DNA from: CAZSLI01 sp964607705
Lineage (GTDB): Bacteria > Actinomycetota > Coriobacteriia > Anaerosomatales > PHET01
Assembly: GCA_964607705.1 (NCBI GenBank)
Contig: CAZSLI010000001.1
Span: 1 to 64,000 of the forward strand
Direction of reading: 5' to 3'
Length of the DNA: 64,000 nucleotides
The translations under genes were made by a program, and so were the position numbers. This document shows positions 1 through 8,126 of the stretch, piece after piece; positions within the stretch are counted from its first letter, which is position 1, and the number at the start of each line of letters is the position of its first letter. The notes under the pieces were generated by a model, which saw only the letters and a program-made list of their open reading frames with translations, was not told the origin of the DNA and made no database searches.

Positions 1-108
1 GGGTTAACCAGGTAAGGCCCGTCGTAGACTACGACGTTGATAGGCTGCAGGTGTACGCACAGCAATGTGTTCAGCCGAGCAGTACTAATAGGCCGAGGTC
101 TTAATCTC
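1..108 (+). rRNA. rrl: 23S ribosomal RNA, 3' end (partial)
   Basis: The first ~108 bases match the conserved 3' terminal region of 23S rRNA: the GATAGGCTG segment, the AGTACTAATAGG motif and the closing GAGGTCTTAA. The gene enters from the left edge, so only the last part is present. The exact 3' end is set by processing and is uncertain by a few bases. A 5S gene follows about 110 bases downstream, as expected for an rrn operon on the plus strand. Confidence 0.93.
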
Positions 109-201
109 ATTCGCGAGATTCTCAAGCGCTATGCAGCATTCAGGGTAGCCGGCGGCTGTGCCGCGGACCTTGACATGGAGCATATTGATGCTCCGACGGT
201 G

Positions 202-352
202 AGAGCCGTCGGATGCACTTAGTGGTTATGGCGGAGGGGGTACACCCGATCCCATTCCGAACTCGGTAGTTAAGCCCTCCAGCGCCGATGGTACTGGGGT
301 GTAGTGCCCCGGGAGAGTAGGACACTGCTGAGCGCATCCGACGGCTCTTTTT
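202..352 (+). terminator. 5S processing stem with T-tract, end of rrn operon
   Basis: A perfect 15-bp inverted repeat (AGAGCCGTCGGATGC at 202-216, its complement at 334-348) encloses the 5S gene and is followed immediately by TTTT. It probably acts as the precursor stem cleaved during 5S maturation. The final arm plus T-tract may help end rrn transcription, although a 117-nt enclosed RNA is an unusual terminator loop. A smaller 7-bp hairpin lies just before it at 177-194. Confidence 0.7.
219..333 (+). rRNA. rrf: 5S ribosomal RNA
   Basis: The segment carries the 5S signatures CCCATTCCGAACTCGG and the helix IV/V region ending GGGAGAGTAGGACACTGCTG. Helix I forms between 221-226 and 325-330. Length is about 115 nt, normal for bacterial 5S. 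It follows the 23S end and is embedded in a longer inverted repeat that extends helix I outward. Ends are estimated from the helix and are good to about 2 nt. Confidence 0.95.
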
Positions 353-469
353 GATTTCGGGAAGAGCCCCGGCTAGAACGCAGCGAGATCGCGACGACCG
401 TGCCCAAAGCCGGCCGCCGATCGCTGATCAGTACGACTCCAAGAGCCCGATTCCATACTGTGATAAATG

Positions 470-500
470 TTGACCATCGCGGTAAGGATTGTGGTACAGT
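470..500 (+). promoter_or_regulatory. Candidate promoter for the NifU-like gene
   Basis: TTGACC at 470-475 and TACAGT at 495-500 resemble sigma-70 -35 and -10 boxes, with a rather long 19-bp spacer. They lie about 80 bp before the start at 580. Between the 5S terminator and 580 I see no other gene. Confidence 0.45.
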
Positions 501-579
501 TCTCGCTGCTGTTGAGAACAAAGGACCGGCGCGCGCGTCGGTTCGTGTGTGCGAAGCTGAGTCCTTGAAGGAGGATCAC

Positions 580-807
580 ATGCAGCTCAAGGAGCGTGTC
601 GAGGAGGCCCTGGGCCTCATTCGCCCGGCCCTTCAGGCCGATGGCGGCGACGTCGAACTCGTCGATGTGTCCGAGGACGGCGTGGTCAAGGTGGCCCTGC
701 AGGGCGCCTGCCGTGGTTGCCCCATGTCGCAGTTGACGCTTGCTAATGGTGTCGAGCGCGTGCTCAAGGAGCAGGTGCCCGAGGTCCAGCGCGTCGAGCC
801 CGTCTAG
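580..807 (+). CDS. NifU C-terminal domain (Nfu-type) Fe-S scaffold protein
   Basis: A 75-residue protein consisting only of the NifU C-terminal domain. The motif CRGCPMS near residues 46-52 supplies the two cysteines (C-x2-C) that bind a [4Fe-4S] cluster, normally shared across a dimer, for delivery to apo-proteins in the cytoplasm. The segment RPALQADGGDVELVDV is the family's hallmark. The ATG at 580 is chosen because AAGGAGGA lies 6-8 bases upstream; in-frame codons further upstream have no ribosome site. It stands alone between the rrn operon and nrdJ, with its own promoter and a downstream hairpin. Confidence 0.9.
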   Translation: MQLKERVEEALGLIRPALQADGGDVELVDVSEDGVVKVALQGACRGCPMSQLTLANGVERVLKEQVPEVQRVEPV

Positions 808-824
808 CATTCCAGCAAGAACCG

Positions 825-861
825 ATCACGGCCGCGATCCCGAAAGGGGCGCGGCCGTGAT
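825..861 (+). terminator. Terminator-like hairpin after NifU-like gene
   Basis: A 12-bp perfect stem (825-836 with 850-861) around a 13-nt loop lies 18 bases after the stop codon. There is no proper T-tract, so termination strength is uncertain. Confidence 0.5.
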
Positions 862-939
862 GCGTTGTACGACACTATCCGCCCGAACCGCTGGTCATCT
901 GCCGTACGGCGGGGAATGGCGCCGCTCATCAGACCTTCG

Positions 940-969
940 TTGACGCACAATATGTGGGCGACCTACGAT
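940..969 (+). promoter_or_regulatory. Candidate nrdJ promoter with NrdR-box-like element
   Basis: TTGACG (940-945) and TACGAT (964-969) are separated by 18 bp. The palindrome-like CACAATATGTGG (946-957) sits between them and resembles half to most of an NrdR box. NrdR commonly represses ribonucleotide reductase genes from this position, but only one convincing box is seen, so the regulatory reading is tentative. No cobalamin riboswitch signature is visible. Confidence 0.35.
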
Positions 970-1042
970 GGTCGGGCTCAACATCTAGTATCTTACGTTG
1001 CTGGCGCACCTGCCGGCGACAGCATAGGAGAGGGGACGTTTC

Positions 1043-3328
1043 ATGCCGGACGCCGCAGGCGCAACCGACTATTCACGCGCCATCGACGACATCCTCAGCC
1101 CGAACTCGCTGAAGGTGCTCCAGAAGCGCTATCTGCTCAAGGACGAGGCGGGCAACGCCATCGAGCAGCCGTCCGACATGTTCGTCCGGGTGGCTGAGAA
1201 CATCGCATCAGCCGAGGCATCGTGGGGCGCTGACGAGGCCCAGATCGCCGAGACGGCGCGCGACTTCTATGACCTGATGACCTCGCTCGAGTTCCTGCCG
1301 AACTCGCCGACGCTGATGAACGCCGGCCGCGAGCTTCAGCAGCTCTCGGCATGCTTTGTCCTGCCGGTCGACGACTCTATGGAGTCGATCTTCGGTGCCG
1401 TGCGCGACACTGCCCTGATACACAAGTCGGGAGGCGGTACGGGCTTCTCTTTCTCCCGTCTCCGTCCGGCTGGCGACTCAGTTCGCTCCACTCAGGGTGT
1501 CTCGAGTGGACCGGTGTCGTTCATGCGCGTGTTCAACCAGGCCACTGAAGCGGTCAAGCAGGGCGGCACGCGGCGCGGCGCCAACATGGGCGTACTGCGC
1601 ATCGACCACCCGGACATCCTGAACTTCATCAAGTGCAAGGCCGACGGGGACTTCGCCAACTTCAACATCTCGGTCGCCCTGACGGAGAAGTTCATGGAGG
1701 CAGTGAAGGCGGGCACTTCGTACGACCTTCTGAACCCCCGCACCAAGGAGATCGACGGCGAGCTCGATGCGCGCGAGGTCTACGACCTCATCATCGAGAT
1801 GGCCTGGGCGACCGGCGACCCCGGCATCATCTTTATCGACCGTATCAATCGCGATAACCCGACGCCTCACCTCGGCGAGATCGAGTCGACCAACCCGTGC
1901 GGGGAGCAGCCGCTGCTGCCGTACGAGGCCTGCAACCTCGGCTCCGTCAATCTCTCGAAGATGGTCCGCATCACCGAGAACGGACCCGACGTGGACTGGG
2001 ACCGTCTTGCGGACATCGTGCACCGCGGCGTGCGCTTCCTCGATGACGTCATCGAGGTCAACAACTACCCGCTGGAGCAGATCGGCGAGCTGGCTCGGGG
2101 CAACCGGAAGATCGGGCTCGGTGTCATGGGTTGGGCCGACATGCTGATCAAGCTCGGCCTCGCTTACGACAGCGACGACGCGGTCGCGCTCGGCGAGAAG
2201 ATCATGGGCTTCATCGATGCCGAGGCGAAGTCGGCCAGCCGCAAGCTCGCCGCAGAGCGTGGCTCCTTCCCCAACTTCGAGGGGTCGGTCTACGACACGC
2301 CCGAGGGCGGCCCGATCCGCAACGCCACCGTGACCACGATCGCCCCGACCGGCACGTTGTCGATCATCGCGAACTGCTCCAGTGGCGTCGAGCCGCTCTT
2401 CGCCGTCAGCTATGTGCGCACGGTCATGGACAACGACCGCCTCATCGAGGTTAATCCGCTGTTCGAGGAGATCGCGGTCAAGCGAGGCTTCTACAGCCGT
2501 GAGCTTATGGCGCTGATAGCTGAGCACGGGACCGTGCGCGGCATCGAAGAGGTGCCCGCTGATGTACAGTCGGCATTCGCGACCGCGCACGACATCGCGC
2601 CCGACTGGCACATCCGCATGCAGGCGTCCTTCCAGAAGTACACCGACAATGCCGTCTCCAAGACGGTCAACTTCGGGCACGAGGCCAACCCTGATGATGT
2701 GCGTTACGCCTACGACCTGGCTTACGAGCTGGGCGTCAAGGGTGTGACCATCTATCGGGACGGCTCCAAGGAGAATCAGGTCCTCTCCACCGGCAAGACC
2801 GGCAAGGCAGGGGCCTCGGCAGACAGCGAGTACGTGCGGGCAGGGGAGCTGGAGCCGCGCGAGCGTCCGGCGATCACGCAGGGCCGGACCGAGAAGATCC
2901 AGACTGGGTGCGGCAACCTGTACGTCACGGTCAACTGGGACGAAGAGGGCATGTGCGAGGTGTTCACCCAGATGGGCAAGTCGGGTGGATGCGCGGCCTC
3001 GCAGTCTGAGGCGCTCTCCCGCATGATCTCGGTATCGCTGAGGGCCGGCGTGGACCCCGAGGCGCTCGTCAAGCACCTGCGTGGTATCCGCTGTCCGTCG
3101 CCGTGTTGGGCCGAGGGCGGCAAGGTGCTCTCGTGCGCGGACGCCGTGGGCATCGTCATGGAGCACGCGGTGCAGTTCATGGAGACCGGCCAGGCTCAGA
3201 CCGCGATCACCAAGAACGTGGACTCGCTGGACAACCTCTCCGGCGCATGCCCGGAGTGCGGCGGCTCGCTCGAGCACGAGAGCGGATGCTCGGTGTGTCG
3301 CAGCTGCGGCTACAGCAAGTGCGCGTAG
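1043..3328 (+). CDS. nrdJ: Vitamin B12-dependent (class II) ribonucleoside-diphosphate reductase
   Basis: A 761-residue adenosylcobalamin-dependent reductase that makes deoxyribonucleotides with or without oxygen. The active-site loop NPCGE is at residues 284-288, and the SACFVLP segment near 103 carries one of the redox cysteines. Residues ~610-720 form a TSCPD-type domain (GCGNLYV, GGCAAS, CPSPCW). The last ~24 residues hold six cysteines in CxxC pairs, typical of a zinc tail that passes electrons to the active site. No N-terminal ATP cone is seen. AGGAGAGGGG precedes the ATG. dcd follows after a hairpin, so two dNTP-supply genes are neighbours. Confidence 0.96.
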   Translation: MPDAAGATDYSRAIDDILSPNSLKVLQKRYLLKDEAGNAIEQPSDMFVRVAENIASAEASWGADEAQIAETARDFYDLMTSLEFLPNSPTLMNAGRELQQLSACFVLPVDDSMESIFGAVRDTALIHKSGGGTGFSFSRLRPAGDSVRSTQGVSSGPVSFMRVFNQATEAVKQGGTRRGANMGVLRIDHPDILNFIKCKADGDFANFNISVALTEKFMEAVKAGTSYDLLNPRTKEIDGELDAREVYDLIIEMAWATGDPGIIFIDRINRDNPTPHLGEIESTNPCGEQPLLPYEACNLGSVNLSKMVRITENGPDVDWDRLADIVHRGVRFLDDVIEVNNYPLEQIGELARGNRKIGLGVMGWADMLIKLGLAYDSDDAVALGEKIMGFIDAEAKSASRKLAAERGSFPNFEGSVYDTPEGGPIRNATVTTIAPTGTLSIIANCSSGVEPLFAVSYVRTVMDNDRLIEVNPLFEEIAVKRGFYSRELMALIAEHGTVRGIEEVPADVQSAFATAHDIAPDWHIRMQASFQKYTDNAVSKTVNFGHEANPDDVRYAYDLAYELGVKGVTIYRDGSKENQVLSTGKTGKAGASADSEYVRAGELEPRERPAITQGRTEKIQTGCGNLYVTVNWDEEGMCEVFTQMGKSGGCAASQSEALSRMISVSLRAGVDPEALVKHLRGIRCPSPCWAEGGKVLSCADAVGIVMEHAVQFMETGQAQTAITKNVDSLDNLSGACPECGGSLEHESGCSVCRSCGYSKCA

Positions 3329-3348
3329 TCGTCTGTTAGGTCAGTCAA

Positions 3349-3378
3349 GCGGCCCGCACGGCGACTAGTGCGGGCCGC
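3349..3378 (+). terminator. Hairpin between nrdJ and dcd
   Basis: An 11-bp perfect GC stem (3349-3359 with 3368-3378) with an 8-nt loop lies 20 bases after the nrdJ stop. The following sequence is only weakly T-rich. Confidence 0.5.
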
Positions 3379-3408
3379 GTCTGTTCTCGGTGAAGGGATG
3401 ACGCCGCC

Positions 3409-3975
3409 ATGGTCCTCTCAGACCACACCATCAAGCTCGAGCTCGCCTCCGGCCGTATCGTCGTCGAGCCGCTCGACCCCGACGATATCCAGCCGTCGAG
3501 TATCGACCTGCATCTCGGTGATGACTTCCAGGTCTTCCGCAACTCTCGGCTGCCCTACATCGACCCGGCGCGCGAGCAGCTGGGGCTGACCGAGCAGGTC
3601 ATCGCATCGGCGGCTGAGCCGTTCGTGTTGCACCCGGGCGAATTCGCGCTTGGCACCACCGTCGAACGCATCGCGTTGCCCGGTGACATCGTGGGAAGGC
3701 TCGAAGGCAAGAGCTCGCTGGGGCGGCTGGGGTTGCTGATCCACTCGACCGCGGGCTACGTCGATCCCGGCTGGGACGGCAGGCTCACCCTCGAGCTCTC
3801 GAATGTCGCCAACCTTCCGATCATCCTGTCGCCGGGAATGAAGATCGGCCAGATCTCGTTCTCCCAGATGACGTCGCAGGTCGACCGACCCTATGGGCAC
3901 CCTGAGTTGGGGAGCAAGTATCAGGGGCAGGAGAGCGCCACACCGAGCAGGATGTTCATGAATCGTCCGCGGTAG
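3409..3975 (+). CDS. dcd: dCTP deaminase, probably bifunctional dUMP-forming
   Basis: A 188-residue trimeric enzyme of the dUTPase/Dcd fold. The substrate loop EGKSSLGRLG (99-108) followed by HSTAGYVDPGW (112-122) and the catalytic Glu129 in TLEL are present. The version with Gly-Lys-Ser-Ser-Leu-Gly-Arg and HSTAG closely resembles the Mycobacterium tuberculosis enzyme, which converts dCTP directly to dUMP, unlike the Escherichia coli monofunctional form. No separate dut gene is in this window. It converges on the minus-strand oxidoreductase, with 13 bases between stops. Confidence 0.92.
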   Translation: MVLSDHTIKLELASGRIVVEPLDPDDIQPSSIDLHLGDDFQVFRNSRLPYIDPAREQLGLTEQVIASAAEPFVLHPGEFALGTTVERIALPGDIVGRLEGKSSLGRLGLLIHSTAGYVDPGWDGRLTLELSNVANLPIILSPGMKIGQISFSQMTSQVDRPYGHPELGSKYQGQESATPSRMFMNRPR

Positions 3976-3988
3976 TGGCGCGGGGCGT

Positions 3989-5077
3989 CTAGAGGCCCTT
4001 GGTCACCTGCGAGACGATCGGCGTGGGGACGAAGCCTGCCAAGTACTTGCCGGCCCGCGACTCCATGAACGGCAGCCACTTGAGCTTGCGCCGGATGTTG
4101 CCGGAAACATGGGCAGCGCCCGACCGGTATGCCGTAAGGGCCTCGAGCGGCTCGTTGCCCGCGACGGCTTGGCCGGCGAGGCGCCCCGTGTTCAGGGCGT
4201 AGCTGATGCCTTCGCCGCTGGTGGGGGACATGAAGCCGCCAGCCTCGCCGGCGAGAAGCACGCGTCCTGAGCCCTCCACGACATCGCCATGGTTTCTGAC
4301 CGACAGGGCGATCCAGGCCTCGCGCTTCTCGGCAGCGCCGAGCGGCAGCTTACCCCGCAGGATCGACAGGACCTGGTCGTGCTTCTGGTGAGGGTGCTTG
4401 GTCCTGGGATAGAAGACAGAGCCGACGATCGCGGTATCTCCCTTCGGGACCACGTAGGCATAGCCGAAGCTATCGCCGATGTCGCGCATGTAGATACAGT
4501 CGAAGTACGGCTCGATGGGGCCCTCGATGCGGCAAAAGTCCTGAAGCGTCACGTATGTGGCGACTGAACCCACGCCAAGCGAACGGCGAACCGTCGAGCG
4601 GGGCCCGTCGCATCCGATCAGGTTCTGACAGCGGACCTCTTCCCGGCCGTCAGAGCGCTTGAGACAGACAGTCACTCCGGCGGCGTCCTCGGCAAAGTCG
4701 ACCAAGCCGGTACCGCCCTCGATGCGGACGTTGTCGGGGAGAAGCGAGACGAGCCAGTCGTCGAAGCCTCGGCGATCGACGTTGAGGAACCGCAGCTCGG
4801 TGGGCTTGAGGATCCGGCGGTCCCAGTCGTGATAGCGGAAGTTGACCCACTGGGGGTCGAGGATGATCGACTGCGGCACCTGTCCGTAGTCGGCCAGGAA
4901 GTGCTGGGCGTACTCATTGAGCATGCCACCGCAGCTTTTGTCCCGTGGGAGTGCCGCAGCATCGATGAGGAGAACGTCCCCGCGCTCGGCCGCGTGACGC
5001 GCGGCCATGACGCCGGCGGGGCCTGCGCCCACGACGATGGTGTCGAATTCTCTGATAGGTGAGGGATTCTCAGACAT
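3989..5077 (-). CDS. FAD-dependent geranylgeranyl reductase family oxidoreductase
   Basis: A 362-residue flavoprotein. The N-terminal Rossmann motif VGAGPAG (around residues 13-19), the CGGML segment after the first fold, and the FAD-binding LLAGEAGGFMSPTSGEGI near residue 275 define the geranylgeranyl/digeranylgeranyl reductase family, which saturates isoprenoid chains or oxidises related lipids. The substrate here is unknown. ATG 5077 is chosen because Rossmann homology starts ten residues in. A -10-like TACACT at 5094-5089 lies 11 bases upstream, giving a very short leader. Longer in-frame starts upstream lack homology. Confidence 0.85.
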   Translation of the reverse strand: MSENPSPIREFDTIVVGAGPAGVMAARHAAERGDVLLIDAAALPRDKSCGGMLNEYAQHFLADYGQVPQSIILDPQWVNFRYHDWDRRILKPTELRFLNVDRRGFDDWLVSLLPDNVRIEGGTGLVDFAEDAAGVTVCLKRSDGREEVRCQNLIGCDGPRSTVRRSLGVGSVATYVTLQDFCRIEGPIEPYFDCIYMRDIGDSFGYAYVVPKGDTAIVGSVFYPRTKHPHQKHDQVLSILRGKLPLGAAEKREAWIALSVRNHGDVVEGSGRVLLAGEAGGFMSPTSGEGISYALNTGRLAGQAVAGNEPLEALTAYRSGAAHVSGNIRRKLKWLPFMESRAGKYLAGFVPTPIVSQVTKGL

Positions 5078-5222
5078 GATCTTCGGCAAGTGTAGCTGAA
5101 CGGCACGGGCGGTGCAGTGCTCTGGGGGCAGCGCCACTCCACCTTCGCCGGAAGGGGCTAAGTCCCTATCGGAGTAGTAGAATGTGCCGCATTCGTGAAG
5201 CGATGATGAGGAAGGCGAATCA

Positions 5223-5468
5223 ATGGCGAAGTGCTGGGAGCAGCGGGGTTGCGACGAGGAGATGCAGGCCGAGTGCCCGCACGTCATCCAGTTCGACGAC
5301 AACTGCCCTACCAAATGCGCCTTCGCAGGATGTGACCGCGCCTCTTACGAACTCACCGTGGACCCCGAGCTGATCTTCTCGCCCGACGTCGACCGCTCGG
5401 CGGCGATCAAGGACGGCTGCATCTACTGCGCCTTCTTCCTCAAGAACGCCCCACGGGTGGTCAAGTAG
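5223..5468 (+). CDS. Small cysteine-rich protein, two-CW-like
   Basis: An 81-residue soluble protein with eight cysteines at 4, 10, 18, 28, 32, 37, 66 and 69. The opening KCWEQRGC and the following CPH resemble the short CW motifs found in small metal-binding proteins of anaerobes. The last pair (CIYC) could complete a metal or Fe-S site. No enzymatic domain is recognised. A GAGGAAGG ribosome site precedes the ATG, and a -10-like TAGAAT lies at 5178-5183. It is divergent from the FAD oxidoreductase, so a shared redox context is possible but unproven. Confidence 0.7.
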   Translation: MAKCWEQRGCDEEMQAECPHVIQFDDNCPTKCAFAGCDRASYELTVDPELIFSPDVDRSAAIKDGCIYCAFFLKNAPRVVK

Positions 5469-5611
5469 CGCTCGCGAGCGGACCACGGCGTCGCACAGGT
5501 CGCGCGTAGCTTCGTCCGGCGTGCGGCGACTCCCGGCTTGGGGATAGACTGGACAAGGGGGTGCGATCGCGCTCTCTCATGTCATGCGTCCGATCTCCGG
5601 GAGGGTGCTCA

Positions 5612-5830
5612 ATGCACTACTACGACGACGAGCTCACCATCTATGGCCTCGTACGGGATCTCTTCTGCGCCTCCGCTGTGACCTGCTTCTTGTGGGCGCT
5701 CCACCGCATCGCAGCCGGCGTGATGCTCGGCGGTAGGATCAGGGCGTACCAGAAGCTCGAGCAGGCCTACACACCCGAGGAGCGCGAGGTGCTCATCCAC
5801 CGCATCAAGCAGCAGTCGATCAAGCTTTAG
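5612..5830 (+). CDS. Small single-span membrane protein, unknown function
   Basis: A 72-residue protein with one predicted membrane helix at about residues 14-38 and a charged C-terminal region likely to form a helix in the cytoplasm. I do not recognise a family. ATG 5612 follows GGGAGG, 7 bases away; an upstream in-frame ATG lacks a ribosome site. The stop codon directly abuts the GTG start of the Nth-like glycosylase, so the two are probably co-transcribed. Confidence 0.6.
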   Translation: MHYYDDELTIYGLVRDLFCASAVTCFLWALHRIAAGVMLGGRIRAYQKLEQAYTPEEREVLIHRIKQQSIKL

Positions 5831-6658
5831 GTGAGCCATCGCCGTCTCCGGGCTGCTGAAGCGCCGGCTGCCCGTCAGTCTTCGTCACGCGTCGCCGAGG
5901 AACTCATCGCTTACGGCCTGGAGTTGGAGGCGGCGGGTGCCGCACAGGTCGGCGGCTCGTTCTCGGGCGTGCCCGAGGCGGACGCCCTCATCGAAAGGGA
6001 ACCCAACGCCTTCTTGATCGGCGTCCTGTTCACGCAGGGGATCCCGGCCGAGCGGGCGTGGTCGGGCCCCTGGCATCTGGCGCAGCGGCTGGGAACGCTC
6101 GACGTCTCATTCCTGGCCTCGCACCCGGAGTCGGTACGCGATGCGGTGCAGCGTCCTCCGATGCTCCACCGCTTCAAGGAAACCGTGCCCCGTTGGATCG
6201 TCTCGGCCGCCGAGCGGCTGATCACCGAGTACGGCGGGGACGCGCGCCGCATCTGGCCGGATGGAGCTCACGTGATCGAGGTGACCGAGCGGCTGTCCGC
6301 CTTCGATGGCATCGGCCGCAAGAAGGCGGTCATGGCCACAGAGATCCTTACACGCCATTTCGGCGTTGCACTCGAGGGGCGTGAGTGCGGTCAGGTCGCC
6401 TACGACGTACAGGTCAGACGCGTGTTCCTCCGCTCAGGCCTGATCGCCGAGGACACGCGTGAGGCAGTCGAGGCGGCGGCACGCCGCTACTGCCCGGCGG
6501 CGCCCGGAACACTGGATCTGCCGGCTTGGCTCGTGGGCAGGGAGACGTGCCGGCCGAAGGCCCCCCGCTGCGACGAATGCAGGCTGGGTAGAGTCTGCCC
6601 GCGGTTCGTGTGGCTCACGCCCGAGGGCGTCGGGGTGCGCGGCGGCGTGCGCACGTGA
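5831..6658 (+). CDS. Endonuclease III-like DNA glycosylase/AP lyase with Fe-S cluster
   Basis: A 275-residue base-excision repair enzyme of the HhH-GPD superfamily. The helix-hairpin-helix GIGRKKA has Lys164 in the Nth catalytic lysine position and Asp192 in YDVQVRR as the catalytic aspartate. Cys240, 247, 250 and 256 follow the exact C-x6-C-x2-C-x5-C spacing of the Nth [4Fe-4S] loop. The sequence between HhH and Asp192 has a short insertion, so this is a divergent Nth/MutY relative and its base specificity is uncertain. GTG 5831 immediately follows the previous stop codon and has no strong ribosome site, suggesting translational coupling. Confidence 0.85.
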   Translation: MSHRRLRAAEAPAARQSSSRVAEELIAYGLELEAAGAAQVGGSFSGVPEADALIEREPNAFLIGVLFTQGIPAERAWSGPWHLAQRLGTLDVSFLASHPESVRDAVQRPPMLHRFKETVPRWIVSAAERLITEYGGDARRIWPDGAHVIEVTERLSAFDGIGRKKAVMATEILTRHFGVALEGRECGQVAYDVQVRRVFLRSGLIAEDTREAVEAAARRYCPAAPGTLDLPAWLVGRETCRPKAPRCDECRLGRVCPRFVWLTPEGVGVRGGVRT

Positions 6659-6713
6659 TCGCAGGGCGCGGGCCGCGCGGAGGGACCGCATGCGGTGACG
6701 GCCGGTGCTGCGG

Positions 6714-8012
6714 CTACTCGGCGGCGCGGAAGACGAGACCCGAGAGAAGCTTCGGGTAGAAGTACGTGCTCTTCTGGGGCATCGTCTCGCCTGCGAGGGC
6801 GACCGAGCGCAGCTGGTCCATGCGGGTGGCCCGCAGGACGAACGCCACGTCGTGCTCGGCAGTGGCCTTCATGGCTGCATGAGCTTCCTTGTAGAAGTGC
6901 AGCCGCTCGAGCGTCTCAGGCCGGTCCGGATGTATGCCGAGGAGCGGGTCGAGCACGAGCTCCTGCAGGACAGCGACGTCGAGGTTCTTCCAGGCGCGCG
7001 AGCGCTCGAGCGGGATCGCGGTATCCGGGTCGACATCCGGCCTGAGCCGGGCGAGGAACGGGCTCTCTCCCCTGAGCTTCACGATCATCGCGGGCTCCGC
7101 GATGTCGTCGAGCGCACCGTGGGCACGCGACTGCTCGAGCGGCTCGATGACGAAGTGCTGCTCGAGACCAGCCACGAAGGCGACGGGGTCGAAGTGTCCA
7201 GGAGCGTCGGCGACGCGGTGCGTCGGCAGGACGACCAAGTCAGGGTCGTCCATGTTGACCAGCGCCATCATCACGAAGTCGTAGGGGGCGTCGCCGGTCA
7301 CCTCGGCGCCCTTCGCGGCCTCCTGGGCGCGCCGGAGGTCGCGGTAGGCAAGCGCGGTCGTGTAGCGGTGGTGGCCGTCTGCGATGAAGATGCGGCCGTC
7401 GGCGAGGAAGTGGGCGAGGCGGCCGGCGTGCTCGGCGTCATCGTCGGCCCACAGGCGGCTCACGACGCCGTCGGCGTCCTCGGCGATCGCGACGGGCTCG
7501 CTCGCCATGATGCGAGTGAAGATGGCGTCGGTCTCGCACGCGGGGTCGTCGAACAGGCCGAAGACCTGGCTGAAGTTCGCGCCGGTCGCCTTGATCAGCT
7601 CGAAGCGGTCACCGAGCGCCTTCGGTAGCGTGCGCTCGTGGGGCAGCACGACGCCTTCCTCGAACGGCTCGAGGCCGACCTCCACGATGAAAGCGCGACG
7701 CCGGACTTCGCGCTCGCCGAGATGGTAGTGCTGCTCCAGCACGTAGACGCAGGGCCGCGCGTCTTCGGCGAGCACGCCCGTTTCGCGCCATGCGGCCCAG
7801 GTGCGGGCACCAGTCTGGTAGCGGCCGTCCTCGGCATCGGGATCCAAGGGACCGTCGGGGAGCTCGAGCTGGACCACGTTGTGCGGGTCCTCGGCGATGA
7901 GCGCTGAGCGCTGCTCGGCGGACAAGACGTCGTAGGGCGGAGCGGTCACGGCGGAAAGGTCGGTGCCACGGTCGGCGTAGCGCCAGCCGGCGAACGGACG
8001 GATTCGGGCCAT
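6714..8012 (-). CDS. DUF1015 family protein
   Basis: A 432-residue protein beginning ARIRPFAGWRY and continuing with APPYDVLS, HNVVQLELP and FIADGHHRYTTAL, which are hallmarks of the DUF1015 family. These proteins occur in anaerobes and actinobacteria and have no assigned reaction that I can confirm. The GHHRYTTA segment resembles a nucleotide or phosphate-handling active site, but that is inference. It is cytoplasmic, with no membrane segments. It sits alone on the minus strand with a -10 element TAGACT 66 bases upstream. Confidence 0.85.
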   Translation of the reverse strand: MARIRPFAGWRYADRGTDLSAVTAPPYDVLSAEQRSALIAEDPHNVVQLELPDGPLDPDAEDGRYQTGARTWAAWRETGVLAEDARPCVYVLEQHYHLGEREVRRRAFIVEVGLEPFEEGVVLPHERTLPKALGDRFELIKATGANFSQVFGLFDDPACETDAIFTRIMASEPVAIAEDADGVVSRLWADDDAEHAGRLAHFLADGRIFIADGHHRYTTALAYRDLRRAQEAAKGAEVTGDAPYDFVMMALVNMDDPDLVVLPTHRVADAPGHFDPVAFVAGLEQHFVIEPLEQSRAHGALDDIAEPAMIVKLRGESPFLARLRPDVDPDTAIPLERSRAWKNLDVAVLQELVLDPLLGIHPDRPETLERLHFYKEAHAAMKATAEHDVAFVLRATRMDQLRSVALAGETMPQKSTYFYPKLLSGLVFRAAE

Positions 8013-8078
8013 GTGAAAGGGGCTCCTCGGCGACGAAGCGGTCGTGGTGACGCCCGCGAGGGCGAGCGTGGGCTTTGC

Positions 8079-8084
8079 AGTCTA
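8079..8084 (-). promoter_or_regulatory. -10 element TAGACT for the DUF1015 gene
   Basis: On the minus strand this reads GCGCTAGACTG. The same 11-mer occurs upstream of two other minus-strand genes (rhomboid, at 10553-10563; ECF sigma, at 30415-30425). The -35 region is weak (TTTTCG, 17 bp away). Confidence 0.4.
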
Positions 8085-8126
8085 GCGCACGGGGTTAGGC
8101 GCGAAAAGCGACAGCATGACGCGGTG

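Noticed and set aside
862..1042. Cobalamin riboswitch upstream of the B12-dependent nrdJ
   Set aside because: The gap is only ~180 bases, contains an apparent promoter close to the start, and lacks a recognisable B12-box sequence.
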